A stretch of DNA of 64,000 nucleotides from Nocardia sp. NBC_00416 (GCF_036032445.1 NZ_CP107932.1:3350501-3414500), one strand, 5' to 3'; counted from the first letter of the stretch, positions 1-9,582 are shown. Translations and numbers: made by a program. Notes: generated by a model not told the origin, from the letters alone.

Positions 1-735
1 CTCTTCCTTCTCGCCGCGCAGCAGCGCCAGGATGCGGTGCGAGGGCAGACTCACGAATTCCTCACCGAATTCGAAGTAGTCGGCGAACTTCGACCCGGCC
101 TCTTCCTTACCCGCCCGGACGGTGGCGGTGACGCGTCCCCGATTCCACATGAGTTCGCGGAGTTCGCCCACGAGATCGGCGTCTTCGGCGAAACGTTCGA
201 CCAGGATGGCGCGCGCGCCCTCGAGCTGTTCGGCGGAATACGCGGCCGGATCGGTGTCCGGATCGCCGAACAGCGCGTCCGCCACGGGTTCGTGCCCGGC
301 CTCACGCGCGATCTGGGCCTTGGTGCGGCGCTTGGGTTTAAAGGGCAGGTAGATGTCCTCGAGCCGGGCCTTGGTCTCGGCCAGCAGCAACTGCCGGTGC
401 AGGGCGTCGTCGAGTTTTCCCTGGCCGCGAATGGATTCGACGATCGTCGCGCGGCGTTCGTCGAGTTCGCGCAGGTAGTGCAGGCGCTCCTCGAGCGTAC
501 GCAACTGGGCGTCGTCGAGACCGTCGGTGACCTCTTTGCGGTAACGCGCGATGAAAGGCACGGTCGACCCGGCGTCCAACAGCTCGACGGCAGCCCGGAC
601 CTGGTTCTCCCGCACCGCGAGTTCGTCGGCGATGCGACGGCTGACCGAAGCGGACACCACCGGGCCGGGTCCGGTTGCGGGGGTCGAGTCGGTGGGGACG
701 GTTTCGGGACTCGAGGTCTCTGGCGCTGTCGTCAC
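1..735 (-). CDS. tex: Tex family RNA-binding transcription accessory protein, N-terminal part (cut by window edge)
   Basis: The reverse strand reads open from the GTG at 735 to the window edge, giving the first 245 residues of a protein that is usually about 770 to 800 long. The N-terminal Tex helical domain is recognisable: TVPFIARYRKEVT at residues 58-70, then an LRELDERRATIVESI stretch and a KPKRRTKAQIAREAG segment. Tex is a cytoplasmic nucleic-acid-binding protein with YqgF-like, helix-hairpin-helix and S1 domains; those would lie beyond the edge. GGGAGG sits directly against the chosen GTG, which is closer than usual, so the in-frame GTG at 744 or the GTG pair at residues 26-27 may be the true start. 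The family call is firm; the start is not. Confidence 0.85.
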   Translation of the reverse strand, partial: MTTAPETSSPETVPTDSTPATGPGPVVSASVSRRIADELAVRENQVRAAVELLDAGSTVPFIARYRKEVTDGLDDAQLRTLEERLHYLRELDERRATIVESIRGQGKLDDALHRQLLLAETKARLEDIYLPFKPKRRTKAQIAREAGHEPVADALFGDPDTDPAAYSAEQLEGARAILVERFAEDADLVGELRELMWNRGRVTATVRAGKEEAGSKFADYFEFGEEFVSLPSHRILALLRGEKEE

Positions 736-776
736 CTCCCGCACACTACAGTCGCCGGGTGACAGCCGGGCCGCAC

Positions 777-2396
777 CTATCCGGCGTCACCGCCCTGCTG
801 CCGGAGCAGGAACCGCTGCACCTTGCCGCTGGGGGTCTTGGGCAGCGCGGAAACGAAATGCACCCGGCGTGGATAGGCGTGCGCGGCGAACTTCTCCTTC
901 ACCAGAGACTGCAGTTCCGTTGTCAGTGCCTCGGTTCCGGCGGTGTCCTCGCGCAGCACCACGAATGCTTCCAGCACCTCGCCGCGCAACGGGTCCGGGA
1001 CGCCGACGACGGCGGCTTCGGCCACCTCGTCGTGCAGTACCAGGACGCTTTCGACCTCGAACGGGCCGATCCGGTAGCCGGCCATGATGATGACGTCGTC
1101 GTCACGGGCGGAGAAGTGGAAGAAGCCGTCGCTGTCACGCGAACCGGCGTCGCCGGTCAGATACCAGCGGCCGTCGGAGGTGTAGCGCTGCGCTGTTCGT
1201 TCGGGTGCGTCCAGGTAGCCGAGGAACCACAGCAGTGCGCTGCGTTCGGCGTCGATGGCGATCCGGCCCAGTTGCCCGGCCGGCGCCTCGGTATCGGCGT
1301 CGTCGGCCAGCACCGCGCATTCCCAGCCCGGCAACGACCGGCCCATGGAACCGGCGGGTGCGGCCGCGTCCAGGTCCTCGTGCCACGCATTGCAGACGAC
1401 CATTCCGTGTTCGGTCTGCCCGTAGTGGTCGCGGACCGCCACACCGAGCTGGTCCGCCGACCAGGCCACCACCTCCGGTGTCAGCGGCTCGCCCGCCGAG
1501 GAGGCTCGGCGCAGCCGGACCGGGTTCCCGGGCGCGGCCGCGCGCAGCGCCCGGTAGACGGTCGGCGCGGCGGCGAGATTGGTGACCCCGAATCGTTCCA
1601 GCACCTGCCAGGTCAGCGCCGGGGAGAATCCGGCGTGCAGCAGCAGGCTGCGGGTTCCGGATACCAGTGGTCCGAGAATCGCGTAGTAGAGGCCGTACGC
1701 CCAGCCCGGATCGGCAGCGTTCCAGAAGACGTCATCGGGGCGGACATCGAGAGCGAACTCCTGATAGGCGTGGAACGAGGCGAGCGCCCGCACCGGTATG
1801 GGCACGCCTTTCGGTGCGCCGGTGGTGCCGCTGGTGAACAACTGGACCAGCAGCCCGTCGCCGCCGACCGCCATCGGCGGTTCGGTATCGCCGACCGGTA
1901 GCTCGTCCATCCGTATCGCACCCGGAACGGCAGTATCGCCGGTGACGACGATCCGCCACGGCGGGTCGTCGGGCATATCGCCCCCCGGCGCCAGTTTGCC
2001 CGCCTGGTCGGGGTCGGCGATCACGATCGCCGCCCCGGCGGCCTGTAGCCGGAATGCGATGGCGGGTGCGGCGAATGCCGTGAACAGGGGTACATGCACC
2101 GCGCCGCGCCGCCAGATACCCAGCAGCACCACCACCAGATCGACCGATTTCGACATCAGCGTCGCGACCTGATCGCCCGGCTCCACGCCGAGTCCGGCCA
2201 GGGCGGCGGCGAAACGTTGCGACCGCTCCCGCAGCTCTCCGTAGGTGAGGTCGACGGCCGACAGATCGCTCTCGATCACAGTGAACGCGACCGCGTCGGC
2301 CGGATGCCGGTCACACAGCAGGTCCGCCGCGCTCGCGTCGACGCGGTCGTAGGAGTCCAGCAGCTCACGCACCCGTTCGTTCGGGTCGGCACCCAT
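777..2396 (-). CDS. AMP-binding acyl-CoA synthetase (acetyl/medium-chain type)
   Basis: This is a 539-residue adenylate-forming enzyme that would activate a carboxylic acid to the acyl-AMP and then the CoA thioester in the cytoplasm. Visible motifs are the phosphate loop LFTSGTTGAPKG (residues 187-198), the A5-type motif DHYGQTEHG, the hinge region YLTGDAGSRDSDG followed by the MAGYRIGPFEVES motif, and the catalytic-lysine motif PKTPSGKVQRF near the C terminus. The layout is that of acetyl-CoA synthetase-like and medium-chain acyl-CoA synthetases; the substrate cannot be read from sequence. The start at 2396 is preferred because GAGGAG at 2404-2409 lies seven bases before it; an upstream in-frame start at 2432 lacks a ribosome binding site. 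A divergent GAF-LuxR regulator is 89 bases away and may control it. Confidence 0.88.
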   Translation of the reverse strand: MGADPNERVRELLDSYDRVDASAADLLCDRHPADAVAFTVIESDLSAVDLTYGELRERSQRFAAALAGLGVEPGDQVATLMSKSVDLVVVLLGIWRRGAVHVPLFTAFAAPAIAFRLQAAGAAIVIADPDQAGKLAPGGDMPDDPPWRIVVTGDTAVPGAIRMDELPVGDTEPPMAVGGDGLLVQLFTSGTTGAPKGVPIPVRALASFHAYQEFALDVRPDDVFWNAADPGWAYGLYYAILGPLVSGTRSLLLHAGFSPALTWQVLERFGVTNLAAAPTVYRALRAAAPGNPVRLRRASSAGEPLTPEVVAWSADQLGVAVRDHYGQTEHGMVVCNAWHEDLDAAAPAGSMGRSLPGWECAVLADDADTEAPAGQLGRIAIDAERSALLWFLGYLDAPERTAQRYTSDGRWYLTGDAGSRDSDGFFHFSARDDDVIIMAGYRIGPFEVESVLVLHDEVAEAAVVGVPDPLRGEVLEAFVVLREDTAGTEALTTELQSLVKEKFAAHAYPRRVHFVSALPKTPSGKVQRFLLRQQGGDAG

Positions 2397-2461
2397 CTCG
2401 CATCTCCTCGTTCGTCCAGCCGGTGTTGCCATAGGATGTAGGTCACACCTGGTTCGGCACT

Positions 2462-2477
2462 ACCCCCGAAAAGGGGT
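2462..2477 (+). promoter_or_regulatory. Small hairpin covering the LuxR-gene ribosome binding site
   Basis: ACCCC (2462-2466) pairs with GGGGT (2473-2477) around a CGAAAA loop. The 3' arm is the Shine-Dalgarno of the gene starting at 2486, so the site may be partly masked in the mRNA. It is a short stem and its function is inferred only. Confidence 0.35.
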
Positions 2478-2485
2478 GAACATCC

Positions 2486-3340
2486 ATGACCACTCCCCCG
2501 TCGCTGCTGCGCCCGCGCGACGGTGACGCACTGCGCGCCGAGATCCGCCGGCTGTCGACCGTCACCGGTGTGCCGGTCGTGTTCGGTGGCGAAGTGAATG
2601 CCGATACCCTGCGGCTGACCGAATTCTCCGGGTTGCGGACCAACGGGTTGCGCGGGCTGTCGGTGACGCGGGCGTCGGGGCTGGGCGGCCGAGTGGTCGA
2701 CTCGCGACGTCCGGCCTCGGTCTCCGACTACCGCAGCGCACTCTCGATCACCCATCACTACGACGGCCCGGTACTCGGCGAGGGGATCCGATCGGTTGTC
2801 GCGGTGCCGGTGGTGGTGGCCGATCGGTCACGCGCGGTGCTCTACGCGGCGACCCGCGGCACGGGTCCGATCGGCGACCGCACCGCCGACGCGCTGGTGC
2901 AGGCGAGCCGCCGGCTCGCCGCCGAGATCGGGGTCCGCGACGAGGTGGATCGACGGTTGCGTCTGCTGGACGCCGCCGCCCCGCCCCGGGCGGCCGACGG
3001 TGTGCTGGCCGCGGAATTGTGTGCCGTCCAGGCCGATCTGCGCGCCATCGCGGAAGCCGCCGGCGACGCGCGGATGCGCGACAGATTGCAGGCGGTCGGC
3101 GACCGGCTGACCCGGGCTCTGTCCGGCGCGGGCGCGCCGGACGCGCCCACACTGTCGCCCCGGGAGATCGATGTGCTGCTGCAGGTGGCCCTCGGCTGTT
3201 CCAATCAGGATGCCGCGCAACGGCTCTCACTCGGCGCCGAAACGGTCAAGAGTTATCTGCGCAGCGCCATGCACAAGCTCGACGCCCATTCCCGGCACGA
3301 GGCCGTGGCCACCGCCCGCCGCCTCGGCGTGATCCCCTGA
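2486..3340 (+). CDS. GAF domain LuxR-family transcriptional regulator
   Basis: The 284-residue protein has an N-terminal GAF-like sensory region (about residues 20-150), a linker, and a C-terminal LuxR/FixJ-type helix-turn-helix at residues 222-284 (TLSPREIDVLLQVALG, then QRLSLGAETVKSYLRSAMHK). There is no receiver domain or phospho-acceptor Asp, so activity is more likely set by ligand or redox than by a sensor kinase. It is transcribed divergently from the acyl-CoA synthetase at 777-2396, which suggests, but does not prove, that it regulates that gene. Its Shine-Dalgarno AAGGGGT lies inside a small hairpin at 2462-2477, ahead of the ATG at 2486. Confidence 0.85.
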   Translation: MTTPPSLLRPRDGDALRAEIRRLSTVTGVPVVFGGEVNADTLRLTEFSGLRTNGLRGLSVTRASGLGGRVVDSRRPASVSDYRSALSITHHYDGPVLGEGIRSVVAVPVVVADRSRAVLYAATRGTGPIGDRTADALVQASRRLAAEIGVRDEVDRRLRLLDAAAPPRAADGVLAAELCAVQADLRAIAEAAGDARMRDRLQAVGDRLTRALSGAGAPDAPTLSPREIDVLLQVALGCSNQDAAQRLSLGAETVKSYLRSAMHKLDAHSRHEAVATARRLGVIP

Positions 3341-3441
3341 CGCCCGCACGAGATTTCACGCACACCGGACGCCCGCACCGGTGCCCCGGCAACTCCGCGA
3401 CGATCCCCGTCACTGGCCCCACGACCGCGGCCGCACCGAGC

Positions 3442-4128
3442 TCAGTCGTTGTCCGGCAACAGATCCGGCCGCCGTTCGCGGGTGCGGATCAGGGATTGTT
3501 CGCGACGCCAGGCCTCGACCCGGGCATGGTCGCCGGACAGCAGGATCGGCGGCACCTCGAGCCCCCGCCAACTCACCGGCCGGGTGTAGCTGGGACCTTC
3601 GAGCAAGCCGTCGGAGAACGAATCCTGTTCGTGGGACTGTTGATTGCCGAGGACACCCGGGAGCAACCGGACCACCGCCTCGGTCACCACCAGCACCGCG
3701 GCCTCGCCGCCGATCAGCACGTAGTCGCCGATACTGACCTCTTCGACGCGGACCCGGCGCGCCGCATCGTCGAACACCCGCTGATCGATCCCCTCGTAGC
3801 GGCCGCAGGCGAACACCAGATGCCGCTCCCCGGACCAGCGCTGAGCGGTCGCCTGGGTGAACGGCACCCCGGCGGGCGTCGGGACCACGAGCAGGGCGTC
3901 GTCCGGGCACACCTCATCGAGTGCGGCGCCCCAGACGGCCGGTTTCATCACCATGCCGGGACCACCGCCGTACGGGGAATCGTCGACGGATTTGTGCACG
4001 TCATGGGTCCAGTGCCGCAGATCGTGGATATCGACCGAGATCAGGCCCTTGTCGATGGCCTTGCCCAGCAGCGCGGTGCGCAGCGGGTCCAGGTATTCCG
4101 GGAAGATGGTGACCACGTCGATCCTCAT
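3442..4128 (-). CDS. trmD: tRNA (guanine-37 N1)-methyltransferase
   Basis: TrmD methylates G37 next to the anticodon of tRNAs that read CNN and so prevents +1 frameshifting. The 228-residue product begins [12 protein letters not shown] and carries the [11 protein letters not shown] motif, [13 protein letters not shown], and the trefoil-knot SAM-binding segment [17 protein letters not shown], all typical of this SPOUT enzyme. It is the last gene of rpsP-khpA-rimM-trmD. The ATG at 4128 is chosen because GAGGTGG precedes it by about eight bases; an in-frame GTG at 4140, just after the rimM stop, is the alternative. The gene faces the LuxR regulator tail-to-tail with a 101-base gap. Confidence 0.96.
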   Translation of the reverse strand: MRIDVVTIFPEYLDPLRTALLGKAIDKGLISVDIHDLRHWTHDVHKSVDDSPYGGGPGMVMKPAVWGAALDEVCPDDALLVVPTPAGVPFTQATAQRWSGERHLVFACGRYEGIDQRVFDDAARRVRVEEVSIGDYVLIGGEAAVLVVTEAVVRLLPGVLGNQQSHEQDSFSDGLLEGPSYTRPVSWRGLEVPPILLSGDHARVEAWRREQSLIRTRERRPDLLPDND

Positions 4129-4141
4129 GACGCCGTCCACC

Positions 4142-4666
4142 TCATTGCGGATCCAGCAGGCCTTCGGGCGGGTCGATCACGATCAGCCGGTCGGCGATCG
4201 AAACCGTCGGCACGATGGCGGTGACGAAAGGGACGAGGATCTCCCGGCCGCCGTCGGCGGCGCGGATCGAGAGCAGTTCCCCGGCCGCCGAATGCAGGAC
4301 CTCGGTCACGGTGCCCACCAGGGTTTCATCGGTGAGTTCGACGCGCAGACCCTCGAGTTCGTGGTCGTAGTACTCGTCGGGATCCTGCGAAGGCCCGAGA
4401 TCTGCGGTGTCCACCAGGAACAGCGTGCCGCGCAGCGCGTCGGCGGCGGTCCGATCGGTGACGCCGGCCAGTTGCACCAGGAGCCGGCCGGAATGTTCCC
4501 GGGCCGACTCCACGGTGAAATCACGGACCTGGGCCGAGCGCGCCGCCCGCCCGCGCAGATTCACGCCGGGTGCGAAACGCGCCTCCGGTTCGTCGGTGCG
4601 TACCTCGACGACCAGTTCGCCGCGCACGCCGTGCGAGCGGGCGACCCGGCCCACCACGAGTTCCAT
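4142..4666 (-). CDS. rimM: Ribosome maturation factor RimM
   Basis: RimM binds ribosomal protein S19 in the 30S head and assists late small-subunit assembly. The 174-residue protein starts [18 protein letters not shown], the hallmark N terminus of the RimM beta-barrel, and ends in a PRC-barrel domain ([37 protein letters not shown]). The length matches the family. It follows khpA with no spacing (stop codon adjoining the ATG at 4666) and runs into trmD, so translation is probably coupled through the operon. Confidence 0.95.
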   Translation of the reverse strand: MELVVGRVARSHGVRGELVVEVRTDEPEARFAPGVNLRGRAARSAQVRDFTVESAREHSGRLLVQLAGVTDRTAADALRGTLFLVDTADLGPSQDPDEYYDHELEGLRVELTDETLVGTVTEVLHSAAGELLSIRAADGGREILVPFVTAIVPTVSIADRLIVIDPPEGLLDPQ

Positions 4667-4909
4667 CTACTGGTCGGTGTCGACCACGTCGACCCGGATA
4701 CCCCGCCCGCCGATACCGGCGACCAGGGTGCGCAGCGCGGTCGCGGTGCGCCCGCCACGGCCGATGACCTTGCCCAGGTCGTCGGGGTGGACGTGCACCT
4801 CGACGGTGCGGCCGCGCCGGCCGGTGATCAACTCGACGCGGACGTCATCGGGATTGGCGACGATACCGCGAACCAGATGTTCCACGGCATCGGCGACGAC
4901 GACGCTCAT
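4667..4909 (-). CDS. khpA: KH-domain RNA-binding protein KhpA
   Basis: This 80-residue protein is a single KH domain with the RNA-contacting GxxG loop in KVIGRGGRTATALR. KhpA binds RNA in the cytoplasm, in other bacteria as a partner of KhpB/Jag, and is always encoded between rpsP and rimM in actinobacteria, as here. Its ATG (4907-4909) overlaps the rpsP stop by one base (TAATG), a translational-coupling arrangement. Confidence 0.93.
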   Translation of the reverse strand: MSVVVADAVEHLVRGIVANPDDVRVELITGRRGRTVEVHVHPDDLGKVIGRGGRTATALRTLVAGIGGRGIRVDVVDTDQ

Positions 4910-5349
4910 TACTCGGCGGCTTCGGTGGACTCAGCGGCGGACTCGTCGCCTTCCTTGTCCTTCTTGGCCTTCTTCTTCGGGGTCACGGCCTCGGCGGACG
5001 GCTCGTTCTCGGCGGCGGCCAGCGCGGCGTTGAACAGGTCCAGCTTCGACGGCTTGGGCGCGGCGACCTTCAGGGTGCCCTCGGTGCCCGGCAGGCCCTT
5101 GAACTTCTGCCAGTCGCCGGTGATCTCCAGCAGCCGCTGGACGGGTTCGGTCGGCTGCGCGCCGACACCCAGCCAGTACTGCGCCCGCTCCGAATCGATC
5201 TCGATCAGCGAGGGCTCTTCCTTGGGGTGGTACAGGCCGATGGACTCGATGGCCCGGCCGTCACGGCGGGTGCGGGCGTCCGCGACGACAATGCGGTACT
5301 GCGGGTTGCGGATCTTGCCCAAACGGGTGAGTTTGATGCGAACAGCCAT
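4909..5349 (-). CDS. rpsP: 30S ribosomal protein S16
   Basis: The first 90 or so residues are a standard S16 ([20 protein letters not shown], then [20 protein letters not shown]). The remaining C-terminal part is an Ala/Glu/Lys-rich extension ending [18 protein letters not shown], which makes the protein 146 residues long. Such tails are common in Actinobacteria and absent from the E. coli protein. It is the first gene of the rpsP-khpA-rimM-trmD operon; its promoter must lie in the 5350-5691 gap. AGGAAAGGCAG about ten bases before the ATG provides the ribosome binding site. Confidence 0.97.
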   Translation of the reverse strand: MAVRIKLTRLGKIRNPQYRIVVADARTRRDGRAIESIGLYHPKEEPSLIEIDSERAQYWLGVGAQPTEPVQRLLEITGDWQKFKGLPGTEGTLKVAAPKPSKLDLFNAALAAAENEPSAEAVTPKKKAKKDKEGDESAAESTEAAE

Positions 5350-5691
5350 CTGCTGATCTGCCTTTCCTAGTGGTCACGGCGCAATTCAGCGACTCACGCG
5401 GTATCGCGAGCCCGGTTTTGCGATGAAGTGTGTGACCGCCGCGCGGTACGGAACCGGAGACGGGCTGACACTGTCCAGACGGACGGTCGCCCATTGTGCC
5501 AGACGGCCCGCCCGCTCCGGAAATCACCCGCCTCCCGCGCAGCGCCGGACCCGGAATCTCAGGCCCATGCGATCGGCGCTCGTCCCGGCCGCGGGGAGTT
5601 CATGCGGGTGGCGCTCGGCCGGGGGGCTGCGTAGCGTCCGATCCGTCGCGTTGTGCGTAATGCGGCGGAGTCGAATGGGAGTACCGACCAC
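5350..5691. other. Intergenic region between rpsP and the VWA gene
   Basis: This 342-base gap separates two divergent genes and must hold both promoters. I see no convincing small gene, RNA or repeat in it. Confidence 0.5.
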
Positions 5692-7572
5692 GTGTCATTC
5701 TTGAACAGAGTTCTGGCCACCACCGCGGCGGGGGTGATCGGTCTCCTACCGGCCGCCGCTCCCGCTCTCGCACAGCAGGCACCGCAGCAGGGGACGGAGT
5801 ACGCGCCGACGATGCTGGTGCTGGATGCGTCGGGTTCGATGCTGGCGCCCGACCCCAGCGGCGGCACCAAGATGGACGCGGCGAAGAACGCGGTCCGCAG
5901 TTTCGTCACCGCCGCGCCGAGCGCGGCGAAGGTCGGCCTCACCGCATACGGCACGTCGACCGGGTCCTCGGACGCGGAGAAGGCCGCCGGCTGCCAGGAC
6001 GTCAAGGTGCTGCACCCGGCCGAAACCATCGATAAACCGGCCTTGACGGCGGCGTCGGACCAGATCGTGCCCAGCGGCTACACCCCGATCGGCGCCTCGC
6101 TGCGGACAGCGGCCGCGGCGCTGCCGCCAGCGGGACCCCGCTCGATCGTGCTGGTCTCCGACGGGCTCGACACCTGCGCACCGCCGGACCCGTGCGATGT
6201 CGCGCGGGAGCTGAGCGCGCAGGGCGCCGAGATCGTCGTGCACGCCATCGGCTTCGGCGTGGACGACCCCTCGCGTGCACAACTGACCTGTATCGCGCAG
6301 ACCACCGGCGGCACCTATACCGACGCCGCCGACGGCAAAACCCTCGAACAGGTGTTGCCCCGGGTCAGCGCTGTCGCCCTACGGACCTATGCCGCGACCG
6401 GGACGCCCATAACGGGTGCTTCGGGCTACCGGGACGCTCCGGTCGCCACCCCGGGCCAGTACTTGGACGTCCTCGACCGGAAGAAACCCCAGTACTACGC
6501 CGTCGATGTACCCGACGGCGGGACCGCGTATTTCACCGGGACCATCTCGTTCCCGCGCAAGGACGACTCCCTCAGCTCGAACGACAGACTCGAACTGAGG
6601 GTCTACGGCGCCGACGGCCAGGATTGCCATACCCAGGAGCAGGAGCTGGGCACCCGGACGGGCGACGGGGTCGCACTGACGGTGGGCAGTGTCTGGACGG
6701 GCGCTGCCGAACCCGGCTCCGGCAGCTCGGAGACGGATAAATGCCGGGGTGGCGGACGCTACTACTTCGCGCTGGAATGGGCCTTGGCCTCGGCTAACGC
6801 ACCGGCGCGCCTGCCGGTGGAGCTGTCCGTCGGGGTGGAGCCCGCGGTCACCGACCCGGGTCCCGCGGCCGGGCAGGCCGGGGTGGAGTTCACCGCACCC
6901 ACTTCACCGGCCGCGGCCGTCGTGGGCGGCGGGTCGTTCAATGTCGCCGCGGACCTGCCCGGGAGCGGCCGTTACTCCGATACCGTGCAGCGTGGCGAGT
7001 TCGTCTTCTACCGGGTGAAACTGGATTGGGGTCAGGGACTGTCCTACCGGGTGCGGTTCGCGCAGACCCCGGAGCGGGGCAGTGAGTACACCTCCAACAT
7101 CGCCACCTCGCTGTACAACCCCTACCGCGCGGAAATCGACTCCGACACCATGGCCTACACCGGCACCGAACAGGTGTTGCCGACCTTCGACCCGGCGATA
7201 TCGACCGCGCCGATCCGGTATCTCAATCGCGAGGCCTCCGACAGCCGGTACGCCGATCAGGCCGTGGCCGGCTGGTACTACATCGCGGTCAAACTGAGCC
7301 CGACGGAGAAGGTCGCCCCGGTGCCCATCGAGTTGGAAGTCGATATCGCCGGCGAACCGGAGCCCGGGCCGACCTATGCGGGCAACACCGCGAGTGACGA
7401 CACCTTCGGCGGAGATTCCAAGCCCCTCGCCTCGGGCGATTCGAGTGATCAGCCCGACGGCACCGCCGAGGGGATCTCGACGGTCGTCGGAATCGCGGTG
7501 GGGGTCGTCGCCGTCGTCCTCATCGTCGCCGTGGCGCTGGTCGTGTTGCTGATGCGCCGCCGCACACGCTGA
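5692..7572 (+). CDS. Secreted, C-terminally anchored von Willebrand factor A domain protein
   Basis: The 626-residue product has a signal peptide (hydrophobic core at residues 7-26, likely cleavage after ALA27), then a VWA domain beginning TMLVLDASGSM. The metal-site residues D45, S47 and S49 form an intact DxSxS, with a Thr in GYTPIGASL and an Asp in VSDGLDTC completing the MIDAS. A long extracytoplasmic beta-rich region follows, with a single transmembrane helix (about 599-620) and an RRRTR cytoplasmic tail at the end. It is thus predicted to sit in the membrane with the metal-binding domain outside. The GTG at 5692, with GGGAG about ten bases upstream, fits the signal peptide better than a start at 5653. 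Function is unknown; adhesion or envelope assembly is possible. Confidence 0.8.
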   Translation: MSFLNRVLATTAAGVIGLLPAAAPALAQQAPQQGTEYAPTMLVLDASGSMLAPDPSGGTKMDAAKNAVRSFVTAAPSAAKVGLTAYGTSTGSSDAEKAAGCQDVKVLHPAETIDKPALTAASDQIVPSGYTPIGASLRTAAAALPPAGPRSIVLVSDGLDTCAPPDPCDVARELSAQGAEIVVHAIGFGVDDPSRAQLTCIAQTTGGTYTDAADGKTLEQVLPRVSAVALRTYAATGTPITGASGYRDAPVATPGQYLDVLDRKKPQYYAVDVPDGGTAYFTGTISFPRKDDSLSSNDRLELRVYGADGQDCHTQEQELGTRTGDGVALTVGSVWTGAAEPGSGSSETDKCRGGGRYYFALEWALASANAPARLPVELSVGVEPAVTDPGPAAGQAGVEFTAPTSPAAAVVGGGSFNVAADLPGSGRYSDTVQRGEFVFYRVKLDWGQGLSYRVRFAQTPERGSEYTSNIATSLYNPYRAEIDSDTMAYTGTEQVLPTFDPAISTAPIRYLNREASDSRYADQAVAGWYYIAVKLSPTEKVAPVPIELEVDIAGEPEPGPTYAGNTASDDTFGGDSKPLASGDSSDQPDGTAEGISTVVGIAVGVVAVVLIVAVALVVLLMRRRTR

Positions 7573-7577
7573 CAGCA

Positions 7578-7620
7578 TCCGGGCACCGACTCCTGCTGTA
7601 GGCGGGAGCCGGTGCCCGGA
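7578..7620 (+). terminator. Strong hairpin after the VWA gene
   Basis: TCCGGGCACCG at 7578 pairs with CGGTGCCCGGA ending at 7620, and the stem continues inward with one A-C mismatch to a four-base loop. It begins six bases after the VWA stop. No T-run follows, as is common in actinobacteria. Confidence 0.75.
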
Positions 7621-7736
7621 CCTGGGTGGCTATCTGTGGTGAGGCGGCCGGATCAGCATGAGCAGGTCGGTCCGGACACGAGCCGCGCGTGGGCCGGATC
7701 GGCCGTCCGAGGCCGCCGCTCCCGCACGCCGGCGGG

Positions 7737-9302
7737 TTACTTGTCGGGGAACTTGAACTTGGAGAGATCGAAGTTCTCCAAGCCGGGCGGCAGCTGATCG
7801 AGCCCGGGCGGCATACCCGACAGATCCGGCATACCGCCTCCGCCGCCGGGCAGGCCGGGCATCCCGGGGAAACCACCGCGCATCTTGGGCTGGGTGGGCC
7901 CGCGCCCGCCCTTCTTGCCCTTCTTGCCCTTCTGCTTCTTGTTGCGGCGGTTGGCGCCGGGCATACCCATCTGCCGGCCCATCATGGTCATCATCTTCCG
8001 GGCCTCGAAGAACCGGTCGACCAGCTGGTTGACGTCGGATACCTGCACACCCGAACCGTTGGCGATGCGCAGCCGCCGGGACGCGTTGATGATCTTCGGG
8101 TTGTCCCGTTCGGCCGGAGTCATACCGCGGATGATCGCCTGGACCCGGTCGAGCTGCTTATCGTCGACCTGCGCGAGCGCATCCTTCATCTGACCGGCGC
8201 CGGGGAGCATTCCGAGCAGGTTCCCGATGGGGCCCATCTTGCGGATGGCCAGCATCTGGTCGAGGAAGTCCTCGAGGGTCAGCTCACCGCTGCCGATCTT
8301 GCGTGCGGCCTCCTCGGCCTGCTGCGCGTCGTAGACCTGTTCGGCCTGTTCGATGAGGGTGAGCACATCGCCCATACCGAGGATGCGGCTGGCCATCCGG
8401 TCGGGATGGAAAACGTCGAAATCCTCGAGCTTCTCGCCGGTGGAGGCGAACATGATCGGCGCGCCCGTCACGTTGCGCACGCTCAGCGCCGCGCCACCGC
8501 GGGCGTCGCCGTCGAGTTTGGTCAACACCACGCCGGTGAAGCCCACGCCGTCGCGGAAAGCCTCGGCGGTGGAGACCGCGTCCTGGCCGATCATGGCGTC
8601 GAGAACGAACAGGGTTTCGTCGGGGTTCACCGCGTCGCGGATCCCGGCGGCCTGCGCCATGAGTTCGGCGTCGATGCCGAGCCGACCGGCCGTATCGACG
8701 ATCACCACGTCGTATTGTTTGGCCCGCGCTTCGGCGATACCGGATTCGGCGACGGCCACCGGGTCGGCCGCGGTGATGCCGAGTGCGTTCGCACCGCCAC
8801 CGATCGAGGTGCCGGGATGCGGTGCGAAGACCGGGACACCGGCGCGTTCACCGACCACCTGCAACTGGGTGACAGCGCCGGGGCGCTGCAGATCACAGGC
8901 CACCAGCAGCGGCTGATGTCCCTGGTCGCGCAGCCATTTGGCGAGCTTCCCGGCCAGCGTGGTCTTACCGGCGCCCTGCAGGCCGGCCAGCATGATCACG
9001 GTGGGCGGCGTCTTCGCGAGGGTCAGCCGCCGGGTCTCGCCGCCCAGGATCCCGACGAGTTCCTCGTTGACGATCTTGACGACCTGCTGCGCCGGATTGA
9101 GCGCCCCGGAGACCTCCGCGCCCTTGGCCCGTTCCTTGATCTTGGCGATGAAACCGCGGACCACGGGCAGCGCGACGTCGGCTTCCAGCAGTGCCAGGCG
9201 GATCTCCCGGCAGGTGGCGTCGATATCGGCCGGCGACAGGCGTCCCTTACCGCGAAGATCCTTGAGGGCACCGGTCAACCGGTCGGATAGGGATTCGAAC
9301 AC
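7737..9302 (-). CDS. ffh: Signal recognition particle GTPase Ffh (SRP54)
   Basis: Ffh binds signal sequences emerging from the ribosome and, with 4.5S RNA, docks on FtsY at the membrane. The 521-residue protein has the N domain (MFESLSDRLTGALKDLRGKG), the GTPase P-loop GLQGAGKTT at residues 107-115, VDTAGRLGID and TKLDGDARGG, then a Met-rich M domain (about 300-440). The C terminus is extended by a Lys/Gly/Met-rich tail (KKQKGKKGKKGGRG, then Gly-Pro-Met repeats). ftsY, its receptor gene, is 5.5 kb away. No SRP RNA gene was seen in the window. Confidence 0.97.
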   Translation of the reverse strand: MFESLSDRLTGALKDLRGKGRLSPADIDATCREIRLALLEADVALPVVRGFIAKIKERAKGAEVSGALNPAQQVVKIVNEELVGILGGETRRLTLAKTPPTVIMLAGLQGAGKTTLAGKLAKWLRDQGHQPLLVACDLQRPGAVTQLQVVGERAGVPVFAPHPGTSIGGGANALGITAADPVAVAESGIAEARAKQYDVVIVDTAGRLGIDAELMAQAAGIRDAVNPDETLFVLDAMIGQDAVSTAEAFRDGVGFTGVVLTKLDGDARGGAALSVRNVTGAPIMFASTGEKLEDFDVFHPDRMASRILGMGDVLTLIEQAEQVYDAQQAEEAARKIGSGELTLEDFLDQMLAIRKMGPIGNLLGMLPGAGQMKDALAQVDDKQLDRVQAIIRGMTPAERDNPKIINASRRLRIANGSGVQVSDVNQLVDRFFEARKMMTMMGRQMGMPGANRRNKKQKGKKGKKGGRGPTQPKMRGGFPGMPGLPGGGGGMPDLSGMPPGLDQLPPGLENFDLSKFKFPDK

Positions 9303-9582
9303 CTGGCGCGCTCCTGATCTCGAGTGACGTCACTGAGTCCCAGGGTAATGGGCGTCCCAGAGTAGCGGGCGGCCCGGCGGGCCCGCGGCCCGCACCGGAC
9401 TGCTCGCCCGGATCACCGGAGATCACCGCCGGACGGACGGCCCGCAATCAGGACCCGCCCAGTTCCGGAGCGCGCGACATGCGATCGGTCCAGAGATCGG
9501 CGACCTGTCAGCAACTACAGCGTCGCGGGCCTATCCAGCTGCACCGGCTCCCCTGCCCCAGATCGTCCACCCTCACGGTTGG
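9303..9582. other. Intergenic region upstream of ffh
   Basis: This stretch lies between the ffh start and the repeat block at 9583. It should contain the ffh promoter. I see no gene or RNA here. Confidence 0.45.
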
